A DNA stretch of 64,000 nucleotides. It comes from Limnoglobus roseus (GTDB lineage Bacteria; Planctomycetota; Planctomycetia; Gemmatales; Gemmataceae). Below, in pieces: positions 33,410 through 41,625 of the stretch. Both the position numbers and the translations under genes were made by a program. Each line of letters opens with the position of its first letter. The first letter of the stretch is position 1. Where the stretch lies: contig NZ_CP042425.1 in NCBI RefSeq assembly GCF_008254045.1, positions 2,728,001 to 2,792,000 on the forward strand, in the 5' to 3' direction. The notes under the pieces were generated by a model. It was not told the DNA's origin, did no database searches, and was given only the letters and a program-made list of their open reading frames with translations.

Positions 33410-34171
33410 TCAGCGGATCAACTCGAACGGCACGGGGTACTGCTTCAACTCCCGCTTCGAGGCCCGCCACACGGCGACGGCGTACACCCAGCGGCCGTAA
33501 GTTTGATGGACGAGTTCCTTGCTCAAGCCCGACCACGATCGTTTCAGGAGCACGTCGAAGCCTTTCTTCACCGTCCAGTTCTCCGGCAGCGGGGCGAGCC
33601 GGATCAGTTCCACGCCGTCGGCAACTTCGCGGTAGGCCATCGTTTCGGTCAGCCGGTGGACCTTCGGCTCCTTCTTGACAGCCTGCGACCGGGTGTAGTT
33701 GTACTTCTGGTGCTTGAACTTCTTCAACAACCCCGACACGGGGCAGACGTACCAGTGTTCGCGGTACGGGCGAACGTCGCGCAACGGCTGGCCGAACTCG
33801 CCCGGCCACATTCGCTGGCCCAGACAGGGGACGCTGTCAATGACGATGGTTTTGGTGACGACGTAGTCGAAGAGGTGCGTGAGGATGTGTTTCTGGACAA
33901 CGTTGCCGCGGTCGACGTACTGGCAGATTTCGGAGTAGATTTTGTCCCACGGGCGGCCGACGTTCGTCTGGAGGAACCGCCGGAGTGGGGCGAGGTGTTC
34001 GTTGAAGTGTCGTGTGCCGCCGCACCGCTGGGTCATGCCCTCGCGAACGGGACCGCCGCCCTGTCCCATCGCTCGGTGGACGGCCTTCTGATACCCCTTG
34101 TGCGGTCGGCTGCCGTCCCGAGAACCGGGACGCGGTCGCTCCACCAGCACCTTCCCCATGTCGGCTCGCAT
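33410..34171 (-). CDS. Unknown conserved-looking basic protein, 253 residues
   Basis: I do not recognise this family. The protein is basic and soluble, with a disordered Arg/Gly-rich start (about 1-55), then LRRFLQTNVGRPWDKIYSEI and DRGNVVQKHILTHLFDYVV. A tryptophan- and tyrosine-rich part follows (EHWYVCPVSGLLKKFKHQKY), and the end is GRWVYAVAVWRASKRELKQ. No catalytic motif is evident. Base composition and coding bias match the neighbours, so it is a real gene. It is the last gene of the minus-strand run starting with the FHA gene and is convergent with the HEAT gene, with 3 bases between stops. Confidence 0.7.
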   Translation of the reverse strand: MRADMGKVLVERPRPGSRDGSRPHKGYQKAVHRAMGQGGGPVREGMTQRCGGTRHFNEHLAPLRRFLQTNVGRPWDKIYSEICQYVDRGNVVQKHILTHLFDYVVTKTIVIDSVPCLGQRMWPGEFGQPLRDVRPYREHWYVCPVSGLLKKFKHQKYNYTRSQAVKKEPKVHRLTETMAYREVADGVELIRLAPLPENWTVKKGFDVLLKRSWSGLSKELVHQTYGRWVYAVAVWRASKRELKQYPVPFELIR

Positions 34172-34221
34172 CGCTCACCCTCATTCGGAACGAGGGTAAG
34201 ACACGGCGGCCGCGGGGAGGT

Positions 34222-35193
34222 TCACGCCGCCTTGCGGCGGCTCTCGGGCGCGTCGAGGTTGCGGCGGTCGCGGACGACGTAGGGCGGCTTGCCCTGGCTC
34301 TCGAAGTAGATTCGCGCCATCACCTCGCCGATCAGCCCCAAACTGAGGAACTGCACGCCGATCAGTTCGACCATCACGCCGATCAGGAACAGCGGGTTCG
34401 CCGTCATGCCGGGGCCGGTCGTGTACTTCATCACCATCGACGTGAACAGGCTCACGAAGCCGAGAAACAGGAACACGAGGCCAACGCCACCGAACAGGTG
34501 CATCGGCCGCGTTTGGTAGCTCGCCAGGAACTTCACCGTCATCAGGTCGAGCAACACGCGGATCGTGCGCGTCAGGTTGTACTTCGACTGCCCGGCCGTC
34601 CGCGGGTGGTGGCGAACGGGAACCTGCGTGACCTTCGCCCCTTGTTGGATCAGCAGTGCCGTGATGAAGCGGTGCATCTCGCCGTACAGCGACAGGCCGT
34701 CGATGAACTCGCGGCGGACCACCCGCAGGGCACAGCCGAAGTCCTTGAACGGCACGCCGAGAACCTTGCGGATCAGCCAGTTCGCGCACCAACTCGGCAG
34801 CTTGCGGAGGAGCAGTTTGTCTTGCCGTTGCTGCCGTAGCCCCAGCACGGCGTCGTAGCCTTCCTCCAGCTTCGCGAGCATCATCGGGATGTCGGCCGGG
34901 TCGTTCTGCACGTCGCCGTCCATCGTCACGATGACATCACCGCCGGCCGCGTCGAAGCCGGCTTGAGTCGCCGCCGCCTGGCCGAAGTTCTTGCGAAGGC
35001 GGACGATCTTGATGCGCGGGTCGGCGGCCGACACGTCGGCGAGGACTTCGAACGTGCCGTCGGTGCTGCCGTCGTCCACGAGGACGACTTCCCACCGGGC
35101 GACGGTGCGAAGCGCGTCGCGGAGCTTCTCGACCAACGGCCGCACGTTGTCGCGCTCGTCCTTCAGCGGGATCACGACGGAGAGAAGTTGCAT
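34222..35193 (-). CDS. Family 2 glycosyltransferase (dolichyl/undecaprenyl-phosphate sugar transferase type)
   Basis: The 323-residue protein has a GT-A domain with VVIPLKDERDNV, DDGSTDGT and the metal-binding MDGDVQND motif. Two membrane helices follow (about 235-295: HLFGGVGLVFLFLGFVSLF, PLFLIGVMVELIGVQFLSL). The arrangement is that of DPM1/GtrB/ArnC-like enzymes that load a sugar onto a polyprenyl phosphate at the inner face of the membrane. The acceptor is inferred, not shown. It begins three bases after the phosphatase gene, so the two are coupled. A paralogue of similar layout lies at 47395. Confidence 0.9.
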   Translation of the reverse strand: MQLLSVVIPLKDERDNVRPLVEKLRDALRTVARWEVVLVDDGSTDGTFEVLADVSAADPRIKIVRLRKNFGQAAATQAGFDAAGGDVIVTMDGDVQNDPADIPMMLAKLEEGYDAVLGLRQQRQDKLLLRKLPSWCANWLIRKVLGVPFKDFGCALRVVRREFIDGLSLYGEMHRFITALLIQQGAKVTQVPVRHHPRTAGQSKYNLTRTIRVLLDLMTVKFLASYQTRPMHLFGGVGLVFLFLGFVSLFTSMVMKYTTGPGMTANPLFLIGVMVELIGVQFLSLGLIGEVMARIYFESQGKPPYVVRDRRNLDAPESRRKAA

Positions 35194-35196
35194 GGC

Positions 35197-36264
35197 TTAC
35201 TTCACCTGCAGGAACAATAGCAGTGGGAACGAGCCGAACTGGTAGAAGCCGGTCTGCCGGATCGGCACGGCGGCCTCGTCGGCGTTCATCAGGTCGGCCC
35301 GCAGCGTGTACAAGCCCGGCGTTCCGAGCGGCGGGACCGCGAGCGTCAGTGGGAGCGATTCCTTCGGCGGGACCGTCTTGCGGAAGAGGCCGGCCTGCCC
35401 GGTGTGGATGATGTCGCCGCGGTCGTTGTGGACCGTGAACTGGACGTGGACGCCGGCGTAATTGCCGGGTCGCAGTTCCCACGGTTCGCCGGACGTGTTC
35501 GTCGCGGTGATCGGGATTGCGGCCCAGGCATCGGGCTTCGCCGCGACGATCGTGTCTTCGTGCGGACTCGTGAGGGTGCCGCTGGCGGGGCCGGGCGTGT
35601 AGTGGTTGGCAGCCCACTCGCGGAACAGGGCCGGCGTGTGGTCGCGGCCGGCGAGCCAGGATTCGTAGCGGTCGAAGAAGTCGTCCATCGCGGCCGTGCG
35701 GCCGAAGCGGAAGTGCCCGTACCGCGGCCACAGTTGCCGGCGGGCACGGTCGAGGCTGGCGTCGGTGAACAGCAGCATCACGACCGTCGCGGTCAGCCCG
35801 GTGCGGTCGGCTCCGCGCTTACAGTGGAAGGTGATCGGGTACTCGGCCCGGTCGAGGATTTCGATGAGGCGGCGAAGCTCCACCGGCGGCGGCAGGCGGT
35901 TCGCGCTGAGCGTTACGTCTTCCTGGCTGACGCCGAGGTCCTGCGTGGTGCGAACCTCGGCCGCGTACCACGGGGCTTCCGGACCCGGACAGAAGCCGCG
36001 GAGGTTGATGACGGTCTTGATGCCCTTCGCTTCGATGAACTCGCGGAGGCCGTCTTCGTTGAGTTGGGCGGTGCGGTAGACCTTGCCTGGCAGCAGTTCG
36101 TGCTTGTTCGTCCACGCCACGACGCGGAAGACTTCCAGGCCGACGAGCAGCAGGCCGACGCCGACGACGGTGCGGCGGACGGTCCGCCACGACGGACGGC
36201 GGACGGCGAGTTTCGTGAACCGGCAGCGGATCAGGTCGCGCAACATAGGCCGGGAGTCTGCCAC
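35197..36264 (-). CDS. Membrane-anchored dual-specificity (tyrosine) phosphatase-like protein
   Basis: The 355-residue protein has an N-terminal membrane helix (about 30-48) and a DSP/PTP-like domain with the P-loop HCKRGADRTG, nucleophile Cys148. The general-acid region precedes it around 110-125. A C-terminal beta-rich part (about 225-345) contains AIPITATNTSGEPWELRPG and looks like an Ig-like domain. Substrates could be phosphotyrosine proteins, phosphoinositides or sugar phosphates; the family is broad. The first ATG is used; an internal ATG six codons later is possible. The neighbouring glycosyltransferase suggests an envelope role. Confidence 0.85.
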   Translation of the reverse strand: MADSRPMLRDLIRCRFTKLAVRRPSWRTVRRTVVGVGLLLVGLEVFRVVAWTNKHELLPGKVYRTAQLNEDGLREFIEAKGIKTVINLRGFCPGPEAPWYAAEVRTTQDLGVSQEDVTLSANRLPPPVELRRLIEILDRAEYPITFHCKRGADRTGLTATVVMLLFTDASLDRARRQLWPRYGHFRFGRTAAMDDFFDRYESWLAGRDHTPALFREWAANHYTPGPASGTLTSPHEDTIVAAKPDAWAAIPITATNTSGEPWELRPGNYAGVHVQFTVHNDRGDIIHTGQAGLFRKTVPPKESLPLTLAVPPLGTPGLYTLRADLMNADEAAVPIRQTGFYQFGSFPLLLFLQVK

Positions 36265-36302
36265 AAATCCGCGGCCGTGGGAAGGTCATTGTGGGCGAGG
36301 GT

Positions 36303-37532
36303 TCAGCGCCCGGCCCAGACTTGCACGAGTTCGATCAGCACCCGCACGTTCGCGTCGAGTTCTTCCAGGCAGACCCACTCCAGCGGCGAGTGGATGTTGT
36401 GCTCGCCGGTCGAGATGTTCGGTGTCGGCAACCCCTTCGCCGTCAGCATTGCCCCGTCGGTGCCGCCGCGGATGATGCAGTGCTTCGGCGTCTGTCCGGC
36501 CCGCTTCACGGCTTGCTCGGCGTAGGCCATCGCCCGCGGTTCCTTCTCGATCCCCTCGCGCATGTTCCGGTACTGTTGCGTGATCGTCACGTCGATGTTC
36601 GCTGCCGGGTGGGTTGTCATCACCGCCTTCGCGGCCGCCCGCAGCAGGTCGGCGTACTCGGCCAACTTCGCCGTGTCGTGGTCGCGGAGCAGGACGTGCA
36701 GCGTCGTCTTCCCCACGCCGCCTTCAATGATGTACGGGTGCTGGAAGCCCTCGCGGTCGGCCGTCTTTTCCGGTGACAGGTTCTTCGGCAGCTTCTCCAG
36801 GAACTCGCCGACCAGTCGCACGGCGTTCACCATCTTGCCCTTCGCGATGCCGGGGTGGATGTTCACGCCGGTGATCGTGACTGTGGCTTTGTCGGCGCTG
36901 AACGTCTCGGCTTCGAGTTCGCCCACGCCCTGGCCGTCGAGCGTGTAGCCGACGACGGCCCCGATGTCCTTCGGGTCCAGGTGCAGCACGCCCTTGCCGA
37001 TCTCTTCGTCGCAGGTGAAGACGACGCGGATCGGTCCGTGCGGGATGGTGGGGTTCTCGGCGAGAATGCGGGCGAGTTCCATGATGACCGCGACGCCGGC
37101 CTTGTCGTCGCCGCCGAGGAGCGTGGTGCCGTCGGTGGTGATGATCGTCTTGCCGACGAGGGCCGTCAGTTCCGGCGAATCGGTCACGCGGATGACCTTC
37201 GACTTGTCCTTCGGCAGCACGATGTCGCCGCCGGGGTAGTCGCGGATGACCTGCGGATCGACGTTCTTGCCCGTCGTCTCCGGTGACGTGTCCACGTGGC
37301 TGTTGAAGGCGATCGTCGGCGCGCCGGCGACATTCCCCGGGATGGTGGCAAAGACGATGCCGTGCTCGTTCTGCACGGCATCGGTCAGGCCCATCGCGAG
37401 GAGTTCGTCGCGGAGTAGCTTGCCGAGGACGAGTTGACCGGGCGAACTCGGGTAGGTCGTCGATTTCTCGTCGGCCGTGGTGTCGATGCGAACGTAGCGG
37501 AGGAAGCGGTCGAGCAGCGTGTGGGTGTGCAT
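36303..37532 (-). CDS. pepT: Peptidase T (tripeptide aminopeptidase)
   Basis: The 409-residue enzyme is a di-zinc M20 peptidase. Metal ligands appear in FNSHVDTS (His, with its partner Asp), GGDDKAG (bridging Asp), FTCDEEIGKG (catalytic and ligand Glu) and the C-terminal HNIHSPLEWV (His). PepT removes the N-terminal residue of tripeptides in the cytoplasm. The length is as expected. The ATG overlaps the nth stop by one base (TGATG), which strongly supports this start over longer open frame and implies translational coupling. Confidence 0.95.
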   Translation of the reverse strand: MHTHTLLDRFLRYVRIDTTADEKSTTYPSSPGQLVLGKLLRDELLAMGLTDAVQNEHGIVFATIPGNVAGAPTIAFNSHVDTSPETTGKNVDPQVIRDYPGGDIVLPKDKSKVIRVTDSPELTALVGKTIITTDGTTLLGGDDKAGVAVIMELARILAENPTIPHGPIRVVFTCDEEIGKGVLHLDPKDIGAVVGYTLDGQGVGELEAETFSADKATVTITGVNIHPGIAKGKMVNAVRLVGEFLEKLPKNLSPEKTADREGFQHPYIIEGGVGKTTLHVLLRDHDTAKLAEYADLLRAAAKAVMTTHPAANIDVTITQQYRNMREGIEKEPRAMAYAEQAVKRAGQTPKHCIIRGGTDGAMLTAKGLPTPNISTGEHNIHSPLEWVCLEELDANVRVLIELVQVWAGR

Positions 37533-38176
37533 CACGATTTTTTCGCGACGCCCACCTTCGGGCACAAGTGGGCGAGCGTACACTCCTCGCACTTCGGCCC
37601 GCGGGCGTGGCAAACGCGACGGCCGTGCAGGATCAGTTGATGGCTGAAGTCGGTCCACGACGGCTGCGGTATCAGAGCCATCAGTTTGAACTCGACCTTC
37701 ACCGGGTCAATCTTGCGCGTTAACCCGAGTCGCCGCGACAGCCGACCGACGTGCGTGTCCACGGTGATGCCCGGAGTGTCGAAGGCGTCGCCGAGGACGC
37801 AGTTCGCGGATTTGCGGCCGAGGCCGGGGAGTTCCAGCAGTTCGTCGAGCGTCTTCGGCACTTCGCCGCCGAACTTGTCCACGAGCACCCGGCAGGCGTT
37901 CTGGATGTTCTTCGCCTTGTTGCGGAAGAAGCCGGTCGTCTTGACGAACTCTTCCAACTCGCCGCGGTCGGCGGTGGCGAAGTCCTCCGCGGTGCGGTAG
38001 CGGGCGAATAAGGCCGGCGTGACGAGGTTCACCCGTTTGTCGGTGCATTGGGCCGAGAGCATCACCGCGACCATCAGTTGCAGCGGCGTGCGGTAGTCGA
38101 GTTCCGTCTGCGACTGCGGGTACAGGCGGTCGAGATCGGCCATCAAGAGGGGCACGCGGTCCTTCGCGCTGTTCAT
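37532..38176 (-). CDS. nth: Endonuclease III (DNA glycosylase/AP lyase)
   Basis: The 214-residue enzyme removes oxidised pyrimidines and cleaves abasic sites. The helix-hairpin-helix LPGLGRKSANCVL carries the catalytic Lys, the Asp is in VDTHVGRLSRRLG, and the C-terminal [4Fe-4S] ligands follow the C-x6-C-x2-C-x5-C spacing (CHARGPKCEECTLAHLC). The chosen ATG overlaps the preceding acyltransferase stop by four bases (ATGA). It lies between an acyltransferase and pepT in a compact run; there is no obvious functional theme linking them. Confidence 0.96.
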   Translation of the reverse strand: MNSAKDRVPLLMADLDRLYPQSQTELDYRTPLQLMVAVMLSAQCTDKRVNLVTPALFARYRTAEDFATADRGELEEFVKTTGFFRNKAKNIQNACRVLVDKFGGEVPKTLDELLELPGLGRKSANCVLGDAFDTPGITVDTHVGRLSRRLGLTRKIDPVKVEFKLMALIPQPSWTDFSHQLILHGRRVCHARGPKCEECTLAHLCPKVGVAKKS

Positions 38177-38766
38177 GTCGGCTTCTCGAATCGGCCGCGG
38201 ATGACCTTCGCGGGAACGCCGCCGGCGATGACGTTGTCCGGGATCGGCTTCGTCACGACTGCCCCGGCCGCGATGATGCTCCCGCGGCCCACGTCGGCCA
38301 TCACGACAGCGGCACTGCCGATCCACGCCCCTTCGCCGATGGTCACGAGGGAACGAACGCCGCCCTGATCCTTGATCGGCACGTCCGGGTCGTCGAAGGC
38401 GTGCGTCTGACCGCCGCTCGGGACGTGAACGCCGGCCGCGAGGAGGACGTTCTTTTCGATGTGAACGAGGCCGAGGTGGCACCGCGGGCCGACGTAGACG
38501 TTCTCGTCGATGATCGCCCCGGCTTGAGAAAAGAGCGTGCCGAAGCAGACTTCCGCGGAGGGGTGGCAGCGAGTGAGCACGACGCTGAGGAACGCCTGCC
38601 GGAGGAACGTGCCGCTGATTCCCGGCAGCAGCGCGAGCGTCTGCGTGGCCCCTTCGAGGGCGCGATTCTTGCCGAGGAGCAGCGAGCCGAGGAAGTAAGT
38701 CAGCAGCAACGGCGACACGACCACCACGGCAACGGCGTGGAGGGCGAGCTTGAGGGTCGATTTCAT
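38173..38766 (-). CDS. Left-handed beta-helix (hexapeptide) acyltransferase
   Basis: The 197-residue protein has an N-terminal hydrophobic segment (about 5-30) and then hexapeptide repeats forming a LbetaH domain. These include IIDENVYVGPRCHLGLVHIEKNVLLA and ITIGEGAWIGS-like coils, and the conserved C-terminal GVPAKVI. Such enzymes O- or N-acetylate sugars or other small molecules from acetyl-CoA, with a His on the helix as base. The hydrophobic start suggests a membrane-associated role. The ATG lies two bases after the FHA-gene stop; a much longer open frame upstream reads through the FHA gene out of phase and was rejected. Confidence 0.88.
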   Translation of the reverse strand: MKSTLKLALHAVAVVVVSPLLLTYFLGSLLLGKNRALEGATQTLALLPGISGTFLRQAFLSVVLTRCHPSAEVCFGTLFSQAGAIIDENVYVGPRCHLGLVHIEKNVLLAAGVHVPSGGQTHAFDDPDVPIKDQGGVRSLVTIGEGAWIGSAAVVMADVGRGSIIAAGAVVTKPIPDNVIAGGVPAKVIRGRFEKPT

Positions 38767-38768
38767 CG

Positions 38769-40109
38769 TCAGGGAATTGTAGTCACCCCGGCCAGTTCCC
38801 GGACGAGCGATTCGCGGACCTCGTTCAGTTGCGTGACGCGATCCTGCAACCGCGTGTCGGCCAGGTTCCGCAGGAGTTCCGCCTGGCGGGCGGCGAGTTC
38901 GGCCGTCGCGTCGGTCAGCCGGGCGAGGGTCGCGTGCGCGGCCGACCGCCGGTCCGGGGGCAGGGCGTCGAAGACGGCCGGAAGGTCGACGAGGGCGTCC
39001 TGGAATTGGGCGAGCATTCGGGCGTGCAGGCCGCCGAGTTGCTGGAGCGTCGGGAGAACGGAGTCCGGCTCGGGGACGCCGATCGGCGGGTTCGAGTCCT
39101 CGATGATGACATCCGCGATCTCGCCGGAATCGTTGACGTCCGGCGGCGGCGTGGCGGCGGGGTGGTGGATCGGGTCGGTTTCTTCCTGCGAAGCCCAGTG
39201 GTCCGACAGGTCCATCTCGTGCTCGGTCTTTACCAACTGGTCCGAATCGACGGCCACTCCGAACCCGATGGGCGAAGCCAGTTCGTCGGGCCGTCGGGCC
39301 GATTCCGTCGGGCTGTCTTGCTCGGTCGCCCGTGCCACGGTCCGCGGCACGTCGTCGAACGACACGAGGCCTTCGTCGGCGGCCGGCCGCGGGTAGGTGA
39401 TGTCCATGACGAACCGGCCGACCGTGAGTTCGTCCGCCTCGCCGAGCCGCGCCAGCCGCGTTCGCTCGCCGTTGACCCGAATGCCGTGGTGCCCGGAAGT
39501 GTCCACTACCCAAAGGCCGTCGGGCGTGTGGACGAGGTAGCAGTGCCGCGGGGCCACGTCGTCGCCGTCGAGGTGAATCTTGCAGTCGGAGGCCGAGCCG
39601 ACCAGCGTCAGGACGCGGTTGACCGGCCACCGGGTGCGGTCGGCCGTGCCGGTCTTGAACTGGACGTGGACCGGCGGCAACCCGGCCGGCACGTCGGGGC
39701 CGGCGACCAGCGGGTGGAACGTCGGGCCGAACGGAGCCGGGTGCGGCGAGATGTGGTCGAGGAGGCGGAGCGTGAACGGCCCGATGCCAACCGGCTCGCC
39801 GGCCGACATCCACCCGAACGGGTGCCGGCCGTGCCGCCAGCGGAGGCCACCCTTCGTGCCCAGGTCGGCGACGAAGAGTTGCCCGCCAATCACTTGCAGG
39901 AACGCGGTTTGCGGTTCCACGTCGTCGGTCGTGAGGGCGATATCGCAAGCCGGGTCGCGGCCGACGAGGGCGAACGGCTGCTGAAGGACGCCAGTAGCCG
40001 CGATGGTGCCGTCATGGTATTCAATGGCGATCTCCAACGGGGCGAAAGCCCCGCAGGCGGCGGCGAACCGGGCCAGCACGGTCGGATTCAAGTGTACGTT
40101 CCTCGGCAT
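38769..40109 (-). CDS. Protein with two FHA domains
   Basis: The 446-residue protein has two forkhead-associated domains, at about 30-110 (FALVGRDPACDIAL, then VADLGTKGG) and 145-225 (LTLVGSASDCKIHLDGDDVAPRHC, then NGERTRL). A long acidic, disordered linker follows and the end is a coiled coil (about 350-440, LARLTDATAELAARQAELLRNL). FHA domains bind phosphothreonine peptides, so this is likely a scaffold downstream of serine/threonine kinases, which are abundant in planctomycetes. The first domain lacks a clear Ser-x-x-His, so it may not bind phosphate; the second has APRHC. It is the first gene of a seven-gene minus-strand run and lies 30-odd bases from a good promoter candidate. Confidence 0.87.
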   Translation of the reverse strand: MPRNVHLNPTVLARFAAACGAFAPLEIAIEYHDGTIAATGVLQQPFALVGRDPACDIALTTDDVEPQTAFLQVIGGQLFVADLGTKGGLRWRHGRHPFGWMSAGEPVGIGPFTLRLLDHISPHPAPFGPTFHPLVAGPDVPAGLPPVHVQFKTGTADRTRWPVNRVLTLVGSASDCKIHLDGDDVAPRHCYLVHTPDGLWVVDTSGHHGIRVNGERTRLARLGEADELTVGRFVMDITYPRPAADEGLVSFDDVPRTVARATEQDSPTESARRPDELASPIGFGVAVDSDQLVKTEHEMDLSDHWASQEETDPIHHPAATPPPDVNDSGEIADVIIEDSNPPIGVPEPDSVLPTLQQLGGLHARMLAQFQDALVDLPAVFDALPPDRRSAAHATLARLTDATAELAARQAELLRNLADTRLQDRVTQLNEVRESLVRELAGVTTIP

Positions 40110-40145
40110 CCCCGGAGCGGATCGGTCGGGGATAAAAGCTCCCCA

Positions 40146-40174
40146 ACTATAGAAGCACACCGGCCATAGGGCAA
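40146..40174 (-). promoter_or_regulatory. Probable sigma-70-type promoter of the FHA operon
   Basis: On the minus strand, TTGCCC (40174-40169) and TATAGT (40151-40146) are exactly 17 bases apart. The predicted transcription start lies about 30 bases before the FHA start codon. The -10 hexamer matches consensus at five of six positions. Confidence 0.5.
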
Positions 40175-40408
40175 AGATGAATCGCTCGAAGTTCTGCCCG
40201 GCAAGAACTCGTGGCCAAGTTTCGGCTCTCGGCCGCACGCCGACGGGTCGCGTCCTATGCTTCGGGCGGAACGACCGACGAAAATTTTGCGCCCGCCGGA
40301 ATGAGTGCGAATAATTCGCCGTCCCCGTCCCACGGGCTACCCCCGGGCGGTGAGTTCTGAATATCCTGAACCGGATGACTCAACCCGCGCGTTGGGTCCA
40401 TTCTTGCT

Positions 40409-40547
40409 CCCTCTCCCCCGGCTTTGAGGGGGAGAGGGTCGGGGTGAGGGGGAAAGCCTTCTTCGCCCGAGAGAAATGAAACTGCAAGTGAGGCTGGTTG
40501 AACCCCTCACCCTATCCCTCTCCCCCTCAAAGCCGGGGGAGAGGGGA
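40409..40547. repeat. Large inverted repeat with hairpin arms (REP/MITE-like)
   Basis: The left arm (about 40409-40452) and right arm (about 40503-40547) are near-perfect complements, both built on CTCTCCCCC-GGCTTTGA-GGGGGAGAG. Each arm is itself a hairpin. The 50-base centre is unrelated. No transposase is present. It lies upstream of the exosortase gene and may be a non-autonomous element. Confidence 0.8.
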
Positions 40548-40575
40548 CCAGAATTCGCCCCGTTGCCCGGCACCC

Positions 40576-41625
40576 GTGACGAGACTTCTCCCCGTGGAAC
40601 AACCGCAACCTCTGGCCGATGTCGTCCACTCGAAGTCGTGGCAGCGAATCGTCGCCGTGCTGCTGGTGGGCGTGGCCTTCGCCTTCCACCAGGGCGTCAT
40701 CGACCTCGTGCGCGTTTGGGCAACCCAGGCCGACTATTCGCACGGCTTCCTCGTGCCGTTCGTGGCCGCGTACCTGCTGTACCTCCGCCGGCACCAGTTC
40801 CCGCCGCTGATCGAGTGGCCGGAGCCGTGGGGCCTCGCACCGCTGATCGCGGGGGTAACGATCTCGACGTTCGCCAGCACTTACAACTACGCGAAGGAAT
40901 TTGGCCAGGGGATCGGCCTGATCCTCGCACTCACCGGCGTCGTGCTGATCGTCCTCGGTCGGCCGGGGCTGCGGTGGGCGTGGCCGGGGCTGGCGTTCCT
41001 CGTGTTCATGGTGAAGATGCCCGACCGGATCGAGATTCTGTTCACGTTCAAGCTGCGGCAGATTGCCACGCAGTCGAGCAACTTCCTGCTACAAATGCTC
41101 GGCTACCCGGCCTACGTCAGCGGGCCGGGCGGAACCGTCATCACCGTCGGCGACGTCCGCCTCGGCGTCGAGTGGGCCTGTTCCGGCCTGAGCATGGTGC
41201 TGACGTTCGTGGCGATGGGGGCGGCGTTCGCCCTGCTCATGACGAAGCGGCCGGCGAGCGACCGGTTGCTGGTGTTCGCGAGTTCGATCCCGATCGCAAT
41301 CATCTCGAACATCATCCGTATCACGGTGACGGCCCTGGTGTACATCGCGGCCGACAACAAGGACAACACCTGGAAGTGGATCGGCGACCGGATCGTCCAC
41401 GACCTCGCCGGGTGGCTGATGATGCCGCTGGCCCTCGGGTTCATGTGGCTGCTACTGAAGACGGTGGACTGGCTGTTCGTGGTGCCGCCGCCGCCGGAAC
41501 GGGACGACGTGCTGCGGGTGGCGACACAAGCCGCCGCCGCGAGTTGGGTCGTCCCGGAGCGGGTCGTCACCGATGACCCGGAACTGGCCCCGAAACCCAA
41601 GTCCCAGGACGGGGTGAAGTCGTGA
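40576..41625 (+). CDS. Exosortase (EpsH/Xrt family transpeptidase)
   Basis: The roughly 349-residue multi-pass membrane protein has the exosortase catalytic triad: Cys202 in EWACSGL, Arg248 in NIIRIT and His275 in VHDLAGW. Eight or so membrane helices lie between about 25 and 305. Exosortases cleave and anchor PEP-CTERM-type sorting signals and are linked to exopolysaccharide synthesis. The start is uncertain: GTG at 40576 or 40594 both lie just after the inverted repeat, and an earlier ATG lies inside it. It overlaps the VanZ-like gene by four bases. The exact Xrt subclass is not assigned. Confidence 0.92.
   Translation: MTRLLPVEQPQPLADVVHSKSWQRIVAVLLVGVAFAFHQGVIDLVRVWATQADYSHGFLVPFVAAYLLYLRRHQFPPLIEWPEPWGLAPLIAGVTISTFASTYNYAKEFGQGIGLILALTGVVLIVLGRPGLRWAWPGLAFLVFMVKMPDRIEILFTFKLRQIATQSSNFLLQMLGYPAYVSGPGGTVITVGDVRLGVEWACSGLSMVLTFVAMGAAFALLMTKRPASDRLLVFASSIPIAIISNIIRITVTALVYIAADNKDNTWKWIGDRIVHDLAGWLMMPLALGFMWLLLKTVDWLFVVPPPPERDDVLRVATQAAAASWVVPERVVTDDPELAPKPKSQDGVKS

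Larger units (their letters stand above)
40110..40575. other. Intergenic region between FHA operon and exosortase locus
   Basis: This 466-base gap contains the FHA promoter candidate at its left end and a large inverted repeat at 40409-40547. Between these (about 40180-40400) I see nothing interpretable; there is no convincing ORF. The divergent arrangement means both operons probably start here. Confidence 0.7.

Noticed and set aside
38767-39948. Long N-terminal extension of the hexapeptide acyltransferase
   Set aside because: The upstream part is a Pro/Arg-rich shadow of the FHA gene; the ATG at 38766 gives a normal-sized enzyme.
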